A stretch of DNA of 64,000 nucleotides from Planctomycetota bacterium. Its GTDB lineage: Bacteria; Planctomycetota; Planctomycetia; Pirellulales; Pirellulaceae. Shown one piece after another: positions 24,820-34,396 of the stretch. Numbering within the stretch: the stretch's first letter is position 1; each line of letters begins with the position of its first letter. The stretch lies in NCBI GenBank assembly GCA_014381825.1, contig JACNKX010000149.1:186001-250000 (forward strand), written 5' to 3'. Under the pieces are notes generated by a model. The model was not told the origin of the DNA. It was given only the letters and a program-made list of their open reading frames with translations, and ran no database searches. A program made the translations under genes and the position numbers.

Positions 24820-27198
24820 TTACGGCTGTTTGAATATCTCGCTCTCGACGACTTCGTGGATCAATGCACGAAAACCGTAGTTTTTCTGGCTTACGTGTTC
24901 GACGATTTGTTCGACGGCGGCTCGATCAGAGAATTGAAGTTCACGACCTGTCGCGTAGGTCAACAGTTTCTCGGTCAATCCCTTCGTGATCTGACGCGAT
25001 TGCCCGGCCAGAAGTTTCTTATACGCCACAATGCTGTCGAAGGTCCCACCACTCGGAGTTGTTCCGCTGGCGTCGACCGGCAATCCAATTCGGTAGCGAA
25101 TCCAAGCATAAGTGAACGGTGATTGGCTAAAGTCAGGACGCCTCCCCTCTCTCATCGTTCGGTAATTGTCTCGCCAGCCGCCAATCGGGTCGAAGTTCTC
25201 CAAAGCGAAGCCCGGCGGATCGATCTTGTCGTGGCATGACGCGCACGATTCGACATCGCGATGCTTGGTGAGTTGCTCGCGCAGCGTCGTTGCTCCGCGA
25301 ATATCGGGCTCGACCGCCGAGACATTGTTGGGGGGCGGAGGTACGGTCAAGCCGAGTAGTTTCTCTCGAACCCACGCGCCTCGCAAAACTGGCGACGTGT
25401 TTGTACCGTTGGCCGTTACCTTGAGGATGCTGGCCTGAGTCAACAAGCCTCCGCGAACGCTATCCTTGGGTAGCGTTACTTTGCGATACGCCTGGCCAAC
25501 GACGCCAGTAACTCCGTAGTGCTTCGCTAACCTTTCGTTCAAAACAGTGAAGTCCGAGTCTAAAAACGTCATGACATTCAGGTCTTGATCGAGTACCTCC
25601 TGAAAGAATCGAGTCGTCTCTTCAATCATCGACACTCGTAGCAATTCGTCGAACTCGGGGTACAAGTTGGCATCGGGTTCTGTGAAGTCGATATCTCTCA
25701 GATCGAGCCACTGGCCCGTGAAGTTTGTCGTGAACGCCTTGGCTCGCGAATTGCCTAACATCCGCTCCGTCTGTTGTCTTAAGACTTGAGGATCGCTCAA
25801 ATCGTTTCGGGCAGCACACGCCGTAAGTTCGACGTCCGGCATGGAACTCCAGAGGAAATACGAGAGACGCGAGGCGATCGCAAATTGGCTGACGAACTGA
25901 TCTTGCGTCGGCTCGTCGAGGAATAAAAACTCAGGCGAGCAAAGCACCGCCTTCAATCCGAATCGCAAAGATTCCTCGAACGAACGTCCGACGGTTAACG
26001 CCGACTCGACCAAGCCGACATAGTCCTCCGCTTCCTCGACGGTCGTTGGTCGGCGGTAAGCTTTCGGTAGAAGCTCTCGGAGGATGTTCCTCGCATCCTC
26101 TAGTGTTGCGTTAGTCGGATCAACGTCGCCAAGCAGCTTGCCACGGCTCCGAGGTGGCCACGCCTCAAGCGGTCCTTCGATGGTGATATCGCCGATCTCT
26201 ATTCCCGGTTCCGGATACGTATCGGCATCCTTGCGAGTATCGCGAGTTCCGTAACATTTCGGTTGAAAAGTGCCACCATCTTGGACCAATCGGTCTGTGA
26301 ACTCGATCGTCGTCCATTCGTTCGGCGGAACGTCGTAGTAGCCGACGAGATGCTTCTCGCGGCGTCCGACGATTGTGTCTCCGCCGTAGATGCGAAGCGT
26401 GACGGGCGCGGCGCTCTGTATTGCTCGGACACGGATCGTCCCGCGATACGTTCCTGCTGGCGCTCGCAGCCGCGAGAAGTTCACAAGATTCGTAGGACAA
26501 TAACCGGATTGAAAAATGACGAGTCCGTCGTCGGTCTTGCGAAACATTTTTCCAATTTGATCGGCGAGTTGTGGCTGGCCCAGCCAAGTCAACTGATCCA
26601 ACAAATTCGTTTCATGCTTTAGGTACTTCGGTTGCTTCGGTGGCCCAAAAACGGCGTCTAAGGTCGCATCGGCGGCTCGTAGATACGCGTGCATCGCCTC
26701 GGGAGAAACTGCAAGGCCCTCGCCGACGTTGTCGAAGCCAGCTGACGGCGTGTCCTCTGGCAGTAGTTCCTTGACTCGGACGTAGACGTCAAACAAGTCG
26801 CGGACTGTGTTCTCGTACTCAACGCGATTCAGCCGTCTGAGTACAACGTCGCGACGCGAATTATCCGCTCTGGAAATCGCTCCTGCTATGTCGGCCAGGA
26901 CATCCGCCTTTACCTTAACCGGCAACTGCTCAGAATCGGATGGAGGCATCTCGCCCCGTGCGATTCGATCGTGGATCAATGTCCAGCGCCGCGTTACCTC
27001 CTTGTCTGCCAAGTCATTACTCAGACTGTCGAGGTCCAGTCCAGCTTCAGCGTCTTCGCCTTGGTGGCAATCGGAGCAATGCGACTGGATCAGCGTTTTA
27101 ACGGAATCGGGCCACAATCGAACTTGGGCATGTGCGGTTTGCACGAGTTGGCTGCAGACAGCAGCGGCGAGCAACGCTAAAGAGTGAGTCTTTCGCAT
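24820..27198 (-). CDS. Planctomycete cytochrome c protein, DUF1587-1592-1588-1585
   Basis: 792 aa with a signal peptide (SLALLAAAVCSQLVQTAHA). Order of domains: PSCyt1 haem site CSDCH (41-45), DUF1587 (RRLNRVEYENTVRDLF), a carbohydrate-binding-like middle (PAGTYRGTIRVRAI), and DUF1595 (ARNILRELLPKAYRRPTTVEE). Then come DUF1592 (RLSYFLWSSMPD, GQWLDLRDIDF, TVLNERLAKHYGV), DUF1588 (RGGLLTQASILKVTANGTNTSPVLRG, CASCHDKIDPPG near 651) and a C-terminal DUF1585. It should be an exported c-type haem protein. Its function is unknown; such proteins are abundant in planctomycetes and are thought to act on or near the cell surface. First gene of the operon with DUF1552. Confidence 0.92.
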   Translation of the reverse strand: MRKTHSLALLAAAVCSQLVQTAHAQVRLWPDSVKTLIQSHCSDCHQGEDAEAGLDLDSLSNDLADKEVTRRWTLIHDRIARGEMPPSDSEQLPVKVKADVLADIAGAISRADNSRRDVVLRRLNRVEYENTVRDLFDVYVRVKELLPEDTPSAGFDNVGEGLAVSPEAMHAYLRAADATLDAVFGPPKQPKYLKHETNLLDQLTWLGQPQLADQIGKMFRKTDDGLVIFQSGYCPTNLVNFSRLRAPAGTYRGTIRVRAIQSAAPVTLRIYGGDTIVGRREKHLVGYYDVPPNEWTTIEFTDRLVQDGGTFQPKCYGTRDTRKDADTYPEPGIEIGDITIEGPLEAWPPRSRGKLLGDVDPTNATLEDARNILRELLPKAYRRPTTVEEAEDYVGLVESALTVGRSFEESLRFGLKAVLCSPEFLFLDEPTQDQFVSQFAIASRLSYFLWSSMPDVELTACAARNDLSDPQVLRQQTERMLGNSRAKAFTTNFTGQWLDLRDIDFTEPDANLYPEFDELLRVSMIEETTRFFQEVLDQDLNVMTFLDSDFTVLNERLAKHYGVTGVVGQAYRKVTLPKDSVRGGLLTQASILKVTANGTNTSPVLRGAWVREKLLGLTVPPPPNNVSAVEPDIRGATTLREQLTKHRDVESCASCHDKIDPPGFALENFDPIGGWRDNYRTMREGRRPDFSQSPFTYAWIRYRIGLPVDASGTTPSGGTFDSIVAYKKLLAGQSRQITKGLTEKLLTYATGRELQFSDRAAVEQIVEHVSQKNYGFRALIHEVVESEIFKQP

Positions 27199-27521
27199 TT
27201 CTGTAGTCTAACCGATGACGTCTCGTGGGTCTTTGTCGTAGTGGGAATCGGGAACGCAAGATACGTTACGAGGACTGCGGCAAGTTGCGATCAAGGAGCT
27301 GAAACGCAACTCGGCTCCATTTGTTGACAAGTTGCCGGATGTGAAGTCGTTCGGGCGCAGATTCTATAGATGCGAAACGGCAAATCTAAGTAGGATGGAC
27401 TTCCAGTCCGTCCAGCGGATTCGGACGGACTGGAAGTCCATCCTACAAACTTCCGCCGACCGCAGTTGACCTCGCAAAGAGAGTCAGCTCGTCTTCGGGC
27501 TCGCTAATGCGATGGTCTCTT
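27199..27521. other. Intergenic region, 323 bp
   Basis: Lies between two minus-strand genes. The only clear structure is the palindrome at 27390-27446. I see no open reading frame with a recognisable product and no tRNA-like fold. It should contain the promoter of the DUF1592 operon near its left end. Confidence 0.6.
27390..27446. repeat. Perfect long palindrome, REP-like
   Basis: Arms of 24 bp (27390-27413 and 27423-27446) pair without mismatch around a 9-base loop. It lies downstream of nothing convergent, so a simple terminator role is not obvious. Its arm plan resembles the palindrome at 15839-15899. Confidence 0.9.
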
Positions 27522-29510
27522 TCACTCTTCGAATCTGACTTTGTCTTCGCCAATCAATCGAACTAGATCCGGAAGGTCGTAGACCTCAAGGGCCCCGTGG
27601 ACGACGCTATCGAGTTGGCCGCTGGGGACCGACTGTTCCACGAGAGATGACCAATCACGCGGCGTGTTGCGGAGCGTGACCGAGGCAAACAACTCAGGAC
27701 GGAGCGCTGCGGCGTGAAGCGCGATGATACCGGCCTGTCCGGCGCCGACCAGATGAACGCGACGAGGCTTGTCTTTGGGTTTCTGATAGTACGCGACGAA
27801 GTGCCCGGCAGATAACGCGTCTTCGACTCGAAGGCCCAAGAGCGGTTTCCCTAGTAGATAGGCGAGGTAATACGTCTTCCAGTCCGTTAGCAGTTCGCTT
27901 CGATCGCCCGACGCGGTCTCGCCTTGTCCACGAAGATCCACTGATACGACGGCATAACCATCACCTACGAGTTGCTCGATTGGGCCGTCTGGCTCTGAGT
28001 CGCCAAGCTTGCCGCTGTCATGCAGGTATAAGTAGGCGTCGTCTTGTGGCGAGACAGGGTGAAAGGTTAGGCCAGGAATGGGCACGCCGGAGTCCGTCCG
28101 CAGTACAAGCTGGTCGATGTGGTATTCACCTCGTTGAACGCGACCCGCATCTTCGAATTTGGGCGGCTTAAGATCTTTGTTTTTGCGCACACTAACTTGC
28201 TCACGAATCTTGTCCGCCATCGCCTCTCGCGACTCGGTCTTCCACAACTCGAGGCGTTGCTTTTCGAGTTGTGTCTGGTGTTCCGCGTTGAGATCGAACA
28301 CTGAACGCTCGCCGGTCAAATTCAACACCTGCCCGGACTCCGTACACAGCAACTCACTTGGCGAGCGTGTTGCTAGTTCGGCAATCGGCACCGCTTCATC
28401 ACGGTCGAGCAACCAACGCTTCATCCAATGCGCGATGGTCGCCAAATTCTGTGGTTGAACACCGTGGTTGCCCTCGATCTCGACAAGATCGACGCGTTCG
28501 GGAAAGCCCAGCCGACCATAGATGCGTTTCGATTGTCGATAGTTGTCCCACGCTCCCTGGTAGTCAAAGTAGTCGCCGGTCGTTGAGCTAGTTAAGGTTG
28601 GGCGAGGTGCTCGCATCAGCACATAGTCGGGATGATCGAGCCCGAACGCGATTTGACCGAAGATATTCTGTTCGGCATCTTGCGGGCCGATGGTCTCGAT
28701 CAAGCGACGAAAGGTTGTGAGATAACACGCTGGTGCAGCACAAGCCACCCGTTCGTCCAACGCCATCACATAACTGGTCAATGTGCCGCCGCCAGAACAA
28801 CCGGTGTACCCGATGCGTGCGGGATCGATTTCAGGGCGACTGACAAGATAGTCGATCGATCGCATCCCATCCCAGACGCGATACGTTGCAGTGTTACGTC
28901 CAACCAGCGTCGAGCCCACACCCATCAAGAAGTGCTCAGTCGTCGTGCTAGAATATTTTGCGTTCCCCTTGTCATCGAGGATCTGCGACCGTTCGCCTTG
29001 GCCGATTGGATCGAAGCATAACGCCGCCATACCTTGCTTCGCCATCATGATGCCGAAGCGTTGGTTATAGTCCGCTGTCTTGCCCGTCCGGCTGTGTCCG
29101 CTAGAGACAACAACGCCCGGAAACGGGCCTTGGCCATCTGGAATATAGAAGTTCGCCGTCACATGATGCTTTGGCTGACTCTCGTAGATCACAAGTTCGA
29201 TCCGATATCCGTCCGCTTGAATCGTCCGAACTGTTACGGCGTTTAATGGCGTGCGCGCAGGGAAGCCGCCGAGTTGCAGCGTGAAGAACTCCCCTAGACG
29301 CTTTTGATACGCATGGATCTGTTCGGGAGTTTTAAGCTGCTCGTAAGTCTCGCGCCGCCGATCCAAGGCCGCGTATGCCTCTTGTTGGAGGTGTGTGTAA
29401 AGTGACGCAGATGCTCGTTCATTCTCGTTCAGGCAGTTCAATTCTTCCGCATTGGCGACTGGATTGAAAAGCAAGAGGAAGGCAGAGAGCGAGAGGAGGG
29501 GGCGACTCAT
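27522..29510 (-). CDS. Secreted tandem alpha/beta hydrolase (acetyl-xylan-esterase-like)
   Basis: 662 aa with a signal peptide (LLSLSAFLLLFNPVANA). The first hydrolase domain (~90-380) has PGVVVSSGH and FDPIGQGER, the nucleophile site GCSGG with Ser239, and a C-terminal His in EGNHG. It is typical of the acetyl xylan esterase/dienelactone hydrolase group. The second domain (~470-655) repeats the fold (YLYLHDSG, VSVDLRGQGE). Its nucleophile elbow reads GAGQAG, so the Ser is replaced by Gln and that copy is probably not catalytic. It stands alone on the minus strand, divergent from the sulfatase operon at 29730. Confidence 0.85.
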   Translation of the reverse strand: MSRPLLSLSAFLLLFNPVANAEELNCLNENERASASLYTHLQQEAYAALDRRRETYEQLKTPEQIHAYQKRLGEFFTLQLGGFPARTPLNAVTVRTIQADGYRIELVIYESQPKHHVTANFYIPDGQGPFPGVVVSSGHSRTGKTADYNQRFGIMMAKQGMAALCFDPIGQGERSQILDDKGNAKYSSTTTEHFLMGVGSTLVGRNTATYRVWDGMRSIDYLVSRPEIDPARIGYTGCSGGGTLTSYVMALDERVACAAPACYLTTFRRLIETIGPQDAEQNIFGQIAFGLDHPDYVLMRAPRPTLTSSTTGDYFDYQGAWDNYRQSKRIYGRLGFPERVDLVEIEGNHGVQPQNLATIAHWMKRWLLDRDEAVPIAELATRSPSELLCTESGQVLNLTGERSVFDLNAEHQTQLEKQRLELWKTESREAMADKIREQVSVRKNKDLKPPKFEDAGRVQRGEYHIDQLVLRTDSGVPIPGLTFHPVSPQDDAYLYLHDSGKLGDSEPDGPIEQLVGDGYAVVSVDLRGQGETASGDRSELLTDWKTYYLAYLLGKPLLGLRVEDALSAGHFVAYYQKPKDKPRRVHLVGAGQAGIIALHAAALRPELFASVTLRNTPRDWSSLVEQSVPSGQLDSVVHGALEVYDLPDLVRLIGEDKVRFEE

Positions 29511-29729
29511 GGCTAATTCTCATTGGTCGGTGAGAACGGAAGTTGGTGGGGCGGCTGTATAACTCCTTTCTTCGCTTGCTAACTCCCTGTTGTCAATGGA
29601 TTGATCGCAGAGAGTTCGAGCATTCCGCCAAAGCTCGTTCGCAGTCGCCAACGGAACGGACTAGAATGCGGCGGTTGAATAGGGCGGCTCGCGCCGAGTC
29701 GACGTTGCTATGCTTGGGAGAATCCACTC

Positions 29730-31145
29730 GTGAAGTACTTTGCCATCGTATTCTGTAGCGTGGCCGGATCCCTGTTGGCGTCTTCTTATGCTGATGCAGA
29801 AGAGGAGGCGGTTCGGCCGAACTTCGTTATCGTACTCGTCGACGATTTGCGCTGGGATGAAATCGGATGTATGGGCCATCCTTTTGTGCGAACGCCTAAT
29901 ATCGATCGGATTGCAACGGAGGGAGTGCGGTTTCGGAATGCCTTCTGTTCGACTCCGTTGTGCTCGCCAGTTCGGGCGTGTCTTTTGACGGGTTTGCACA
30001 CGCATCATCATGGCATTCTCGATAACATCAATCGCAGCGAACAAAGTCACCGGCTGAAGACCTTTCCGCAAGTTCTTCAGCGCGCCGGATACGAGACCGG
30101 ATATGTCGGCAAATGGCACATGGGAAACGACGACACGGCGAGACCTGGATTTGATCATTGGGTCAGCATGAAAGGACAAGGCACTTCATTCGATCCAACG
30201 CTCAATGTGGACGGCGATCGCAGGCAATTCAAAGGCCACACGACGGATGCCTTGAATGAGAAAGCTCTGGCATTCATCGCGAAGGAACGAGATAAGCCCT
30301 TTTGCTTGTACGTCGCTCACAAAGCCTTGCATCCCGAGTTGACGCAACGCGATGATGGAAGCATTACCGATCCCGGCGCCGCGCACTTTCTTCCCGCCGA
30401 GCGGCATCGCGAGCTATACATGGATGACGCGATTCCGAGACGCCTGAACGTAAACGACGCGGCGAGGGGGAAACTGGCGTTACTCCGAGATATCGAAGGC
30501 GTACCGCCACTCAGCCCGCGAACCGGAACTGATGATGAAACCGTTCGCGAGCGACTCCGCATGCTGGCGGGCGTTGACGAAGGTGTCGGTCAATTGCTCG
30601 CCGAGTTAGAAACTTCGGGCAAGTTGGATAACACAGTCTTTGTTTTCATGAGCGATCACGGGTACTGGTACGGCGAGCACGGGCTGAGTGTCGAGCGGCG
30701 TTTGGCTTACGAGGAGGCGATTCGGATTCCGCTGCTGGTTCGATATCCGAAGATGATCAGGGCTGGAGCGTTGATCGACGAGTTCGCGCTGAGCATTGAT
30801 CTGGCACCAACGTTGCTCGAGTTGTCGGGAGCATCTGAAGAACTAGCGGTCGATGGTAGAAGTCTTGTGCCGTTATTGCGTGGCAAGCAGCCTGAGAATT
30901 GGCGCAGCTCGTTCCTGATTCAATACAACTCCGACACTGTCTTTCCTCGTGTTTATCAAATGGGATATCGAGCGATTCGGACGTCGCGTTGGAAGTTCAT
31001 TCGCTACATCGAGTTGGATGGGATGGACGAGCTTTACGATTTGAAGAACGACCCATACGAGATGCGGAATCTGTTTCGCGATCCGGACTCGAAGAACGTG
31101 TTGCAGGATTTCAATTCGCAGCTGGATGAGCTGCTGAAAGATTAG
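29730..31145 (+). CDS. Secreted type I sulfatase
   Basis: 471 aa, GTG start at 29730 followed by a signal peptide (FAIVFCSVAGSLLASSYADA). Core motifs: PNFVIVLVDDLRWDEIGCMG, CSPVRACLLTG with Cys78 in the C-x-P-x-R context for formylglycine, GKWHMG and FMSDHGYWYGEHG. YDLKNDPYEMRNL marks the C-terminal subdomain. The SDHGYWYGEHG form is close to the iduronate-sulfatase/choline-sulfatase-like branch. First gene of a tight three-gene operon: the next start is two bases after its stop. Confidence 0.93.
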   Translation: MKYFAIVFCSVAGSLLASSYADAEEEAVRPNFVIVLVDDLRWDEIGCMGHPFVRTPNIDRIATEGVRFRNAFCSTPLCSPVRACLLTGLHTHHHGILDNINRSEQSHRLKTFPQVLQRAGYETGYVGKWHMGNDDTARPGFDHWVSMKGQGTSFDPTLNVDGDRRQFKGHTTDALNEKALAFIAKERDKPFCLYVAHKALHPELTQRDDGSITDPGAAHFLPAERHRELYMDDAIPRRLNVNDAARGKLALLRDIEGVPPLSPRTGTDDETVRERLRMLAGVDEGVGQLLAELETSGKLDNTVFVFMSDHGYWYGEHGLSVERRLAYEEAIRIPLLVRYPKMIRAGALIDEFALSIDLAPTLLELSGASEELAVDGRSLVPLLRGKQPENWRSSFLIQYNSDTVFPRVYQMGYRAIRTSRWKFIRYIELDGMDELYDLKNDPYEMRNLFRDPDSKNVLQDFNSQLDELLKD

Positions 31146-31147
31146 CC

Positions 31148-32938
31148 ATGACGAGAGCTTTATGGACCAGCCGAGAATTCTGGCGGAGGGCATTGATCGC
31201 GACTTGGTTTGTCGCGTTTCCGGCTTTTGCCTCGCTTGCTGGTGACGAGATCGAGGTCATCACCGAACGCGACGTCGCCGTTCCGATGCGAGATGGCGTT
31301 GTGCTGCGAGCGAACGTCTTTCGACCGGACGGCGACAACAACTTTCCGGTCCTCGTGTTACGGACGCCGTATGGCAAGCCGACCGGGGGCATGGATCGTT
31401 ATGTAAAGGCGGGCTATATCGTGGTGACTCAAGACGCTCGTGGCCGATTCGCGTCGGACGGGAAATGGGAATCCTTCCTCCGATTCGAAACGCACGATGC
31501 CGAAGACGGCTTCGACACCGTGGAGTGGGCCGCCAAGCTTCCTGGCTCTAGCGGTGTCGTTGGAACATTTGGAGCATCTTACAACGCGTTCTTGCAATGG
31601 CGGCTTGCGGCGTTGCGTCCGCCGTCGTTGAAAGCGATGGCCGCGTATAGCATTCCAGCACGTTATACCGATTTGGAAGGTCCCGGCACGATTCGTCCTG
31701 GTCGTCGGTTGCATTGGTGGGTGACGAGCATGTCGCCTGATATGCGAGATCGTGGAAGGCGTCCCGGCGTTAACTCGAAAGCTGAAATTCGGAAGCTCTG
31801 GGATGCTGGCGAGTCAGAGAAATGGCTCAACTTTCTGCCGTGGAGCGAACTGCCTGCAGATGCCTGCGAGGATGAGACAGCTTATGTCCAAGCTTGGTTA
31901 AAGAACCCGCACACGGATCCGTGGAAGTTGCACGAGGAGGTGAAGAACATCGAAGTCCCGAATCTGAATCTCATCGGGTGGTGCGATCACTGCAACGGTA
32001 ACATGCTTTTGGATCGAACAATAAGAAGCGAAGGAGCGACGCAGGCGGCTCGTACTGGATCGCGAACGCTGATCGGACCATGGTCTCACTCGAAACGCCG
32101 CAAGTACGGAAACATAGATTTCGGTGCGGAGGGAGAAATCGATGCGGTCGCAATGAATCTCCGTTGGTTCGACTATTGGTTGAAGGGAAAGCAAAACGGG
32201 ATCGACAAATCTGCGTCGTATCGGATCTTCGTCATGGGCGAGAACCAATGGCGAGACGAAGACAGCTGGCCGTTGCGGCGAGCACTGAAGCGAACACTCT
32301 ACATCGAGAGTACAGGGATCGCCAATTCGCCCGCTGGGAATGGTCGGCTCGTGCGGTGGCAGCCAGCAAGGTCGGGGAGCGATCACTTTGAATTCGATCC
32401 GCGTGACCCAGTTCCGTCGCTTCATGGTGCGCCGCTGTATGTAATCCCCACAGACCAGCGCCCGCTCGCTGAACGGGATGACATCTTGGTTTATCAGTCG
32501 GAACCTCTCTCGGAGCGAATTGAAGTCACCGGAAACTCTCGCGTCGAACTTTACGCCGCGTCGTCTGCCCGTGATACCGATTTCTTCGCCCGTCTGATTG
32601 ATGTGGCACCTGACGGGATGGCTCGCGATGTCTCCCTCGGTATGGTGCGCGCCCGTTATCGGCGTGGCCTCGACAAACCGTCCCTCATCAAGCCCGGCGA
32701 CATCATTCATTACACGATCGAAATGGATCCTACGTCGAACGCGTTTTTGCCTGGGCACCGCATTCGATTGGACATTACGAGTTCAGACTTTCCCAACTAC
32801 GACCGAAACCATAACACCGCAGCAGACCAGAACGCTGACGCGGAACTGAAGATCGCCCAACAGACCGTTTACCGTGGCACCGGAAATGCCACGCGAATTA
32901 TCTTGCCTTATATCCAAAACGAAAAGAGTGAGCGTTAA
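31148..32938 (+). CDS. CocE/NonD-family (S15-type) serine hydrolase
   Basis: 596 aa with an N-terminal signal or anchor ([18 protein letters not shown]). The hydrolase domain has [21 protein letters not shown] and [10 protein letters not shown], with the nucleophile site GASYNA (Ser144). The family consensus is GxSYxG, so the last Gly is Ala here. The C-terminal galactose-binding-like jelly roll covers roughly 370-590 ([39 protein letters not shown]). Members cleave X-Pro peptides, cocaine-like esters or beta-lactam side chains; the natural substrate here is unknown. It is translationally coupled to the sulfatase upstream. Confidence 0.87.
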   Translation: MTRALWTSREFWRRALIATWFVAFPAFASLAGDEIEVITERDVAVPMRDGVVLRANVFRPDGDNNFPVLVLRTPYGKPTGGMDRYVKAGYIVVTQDARGRFASDGKWESFLRFETHDAEDGFDTVEWAAKLPGSSGVVGTFGASYNAFLQWRLAALRPPSLKAMAAYSIPARYTDLEGPGTIRPGRRLHWWVTSMSPDMRDRGRRPGVNSKAEIRKLWDAGESEKWLNFLPWSELPADACEDETAYVQAWLKNPHTDPWKLHEEVKNIEVPNLNLIGWCDHCNGNMLLDRTIRSEGATQAARTGSRTLIGPWSHSKRRKYGNIDFGAEGEIDAVAMNLRWFDYWLKGKQNGIDKSASYRIFVMGENQWRDEDSWPLRRALKRTLYIESTGIANSPAGNGRLVRWQPARSGSDHFEFDPRDPVPSLHGAPLYVIPTDQRPLAERDDILVYQSEPLSERIEVTGNSRVELYAASSARDTDFFARLIDVAPDGMARDVSLGMVRARYRRGLDKPSLIKPGDIIHYTIEMDPTSNAFLPGHRIRLDITSSDFPNYDRNHNTAADQNADAELKIAQQTVYRGTGNATRIILPYIQNEKSER

Positions 32939-32990
32939 GCGTACTCGTCGTTGCCGGGACTTTGCCAAACTTGCAAAAGGAATGTTCATC

Positions 32991-34301
32991 ATGCGGAGCA
33001 AAACTGCTGGAGTTGTATCGATCTTACTAGCGCTCTGCGCGACGGTTGACGCCGAGACCATAATTCACGCCGGTCGGTTGATCGATGGGCGAAGTGACAA
33101 AGCGCGTGAGATAGTGTCGCTGGTGATCGATCAGGGACGCATCGTCGGCATTCGAGCGGGATATGTCGAGGCGACCGAGAACGACACGCTGATCAATCTA
33201 CGTGAGTGTACGGTGATGCCCGGCTGGATGGATATGCACACGCATCTAATGTCCGAACACCACAAGAAGGTTTACTCGGACAAGTTCTTTATGAACGAAG
33301 CAGACTACGTGTTGCGTTCCACGAAGTATGCTGAACGGACTCTGATGGCTGGCTTCACCACGGTCCGCGACCTGGGAGACAACGGAGTCAACTCGGTCTC
33401 TCTGCGCAAAGCCATTGACGCTGGTTGGATCGTTGGACCGCGTATCTTTACGTCAGGGAAAGCGCTTGCCACGACCGGTGGCCATGCTGATCCAACAAAT
33501 GGTCTTAAAGGAGACTTTCGTCGAGATGCGGGGCCCGTCGACGGTGTTGTTAACGGCGTGGATGATGCTCGAAAGGCGGTTCGACAACGCTATAAAGACG
33601 GAGCGAATTTGATTAAGCTGACAGCGACCGGTGGCGTCCTCAGTCTGGCCGCCAGTGGCCAGAACCCGCAGTTTACCGATGAAGAACTGCGAGCGATCGT
33701 CACGACTGCGAAAGATTATGAGATGACGGTGGCCGTTCATGCTCATGGAACCGAAGGGATGAAACGAGCCGTTTTGGCCGGCGTCGATTCGATTGAGCAT
33801 GGAACGTTTATGACGGATGAAGTCATGGAACTAATGAAGGAGCGCGGGACGTATCTCGTACCGACGATTTCAGCGGGGGTCTGGGTTGCGGAGATGGCCG
33901 AGGTAGACGATTACTTTCCCGAAATCGTTCGCCCCAAGGCGGCCTCGATCGGGCCAGTTGCTCGTAGAACGTTTGCGCGGGCCTATGCTTCGGGAGTCAA
34001 AATCGCATTCGGGACGGACTCGGGCGTGTCGAAGCACGGCGAGAATGCTCGCGAGTTCGAGTTGATGGTAGCTGGAGGGATGCCACCGATGACGGCAATT
34101 CAAGCCGCGACGCTGGAAGCTGCAAGGTTGTTGAAGATCGAGGACCGATTGGGAACTCTCGAAGCAAAGAAGATCGCTGATGTGGTAGCTGTTAAAGGGA
34201 ATCCGCTCGAGGATATCACCGTGACTCGTGAAGTTGCCTTCGTCATGAAAGACGGCGTCGTGTACAAGGGCAAAGGACGTGTCGCGGTCCCTGAGGATTA
34301 G
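32991..34301 (+). CDS. Secreted metal-dependent amidohydrolase (imidazolonepropionase/prolidase-like)
   Basis: 436 aa. ATG 32991 is chosen because AAAGGA lies just upstream and a signal peptide follows ([16 protein letters not shown]). Metal ligands typical of the amidohydrolase superfamily are present: MHTHL, a Lys in LIKLTATGG (probably carboxylated), HAHG, EHGTF and FGTDSGV. The C-terminal beta-sandwich closes with [22 protein letters not shown]1228-type enzymes of this kind hydrolyse Xaa-Pro or cyclic amide substrates. As third gene after a sulfatase and an S15-type hydrolase, it may process the same sulfated or amide-linked compound; that is inference. Confidence 0.88.
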   Translation: MRSKTAGVVSILLALCATVDAETIIHAGRLIDGRSDKAREIVSLVIDQGRIVGIRAGYVEATENDTLINLRECTVMPGWMDMHTHLMSEHHKKVYSDKFFMNEADYVLRSTKYAERTLMAGFTTVRDLGDNGVNSVSLRKAIDAGWIVGPRIFTSGKALATTGGHADPTNGLKGDFRRDAGPVDGVVNGVDDARKAVRQRYKDGANLIKLTATGGVLSLAASGQNPQFTDEELRAIVTTAKDYEMTVAVHAHGTEGMKRAVLAGVDSIEHGTFMTDEVMELMKERGTYLVPTISAGVWVAEMAEVDDYFPEIVRPKAASIGPVARRTFARAYASGVKIAFGTDSGVSKHGENAREFELMVAGGMPPMTAIQAATLEAARLLKIEDRLGTLEAKKIADVVAVKGNPLEDITVTREVAFVMKDGVVYKGKGRVAVPED

Positions 34302-34310
34302 ACAATCCTC
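34293..34310 (+). terminator. Possible terminator hairpin at the end of the sulfatase operon
   Basis: Perfect 7-bp stem GAGGATT/AATCCTC with a 4-base loop, overlapping the stop codon of the amidohydrolase gene. No T-run follows, so it may be only an mRNA 3' stabilising structure. Confidence 0.35.
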
Positions 34311-34396
34311 TAATGACGCAACTGGGTTCGCGTTGTCCTGTACCGAGTCGGAGTACAACTTCGAACTGCGATAGCGCGTGCCACAGCTAAAAGGGG

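Noticed and set aside
15839-27446. The two palindromes as part of a CRISPR array
   Set aside because: Only single copies at distant sites and no regular spacers.
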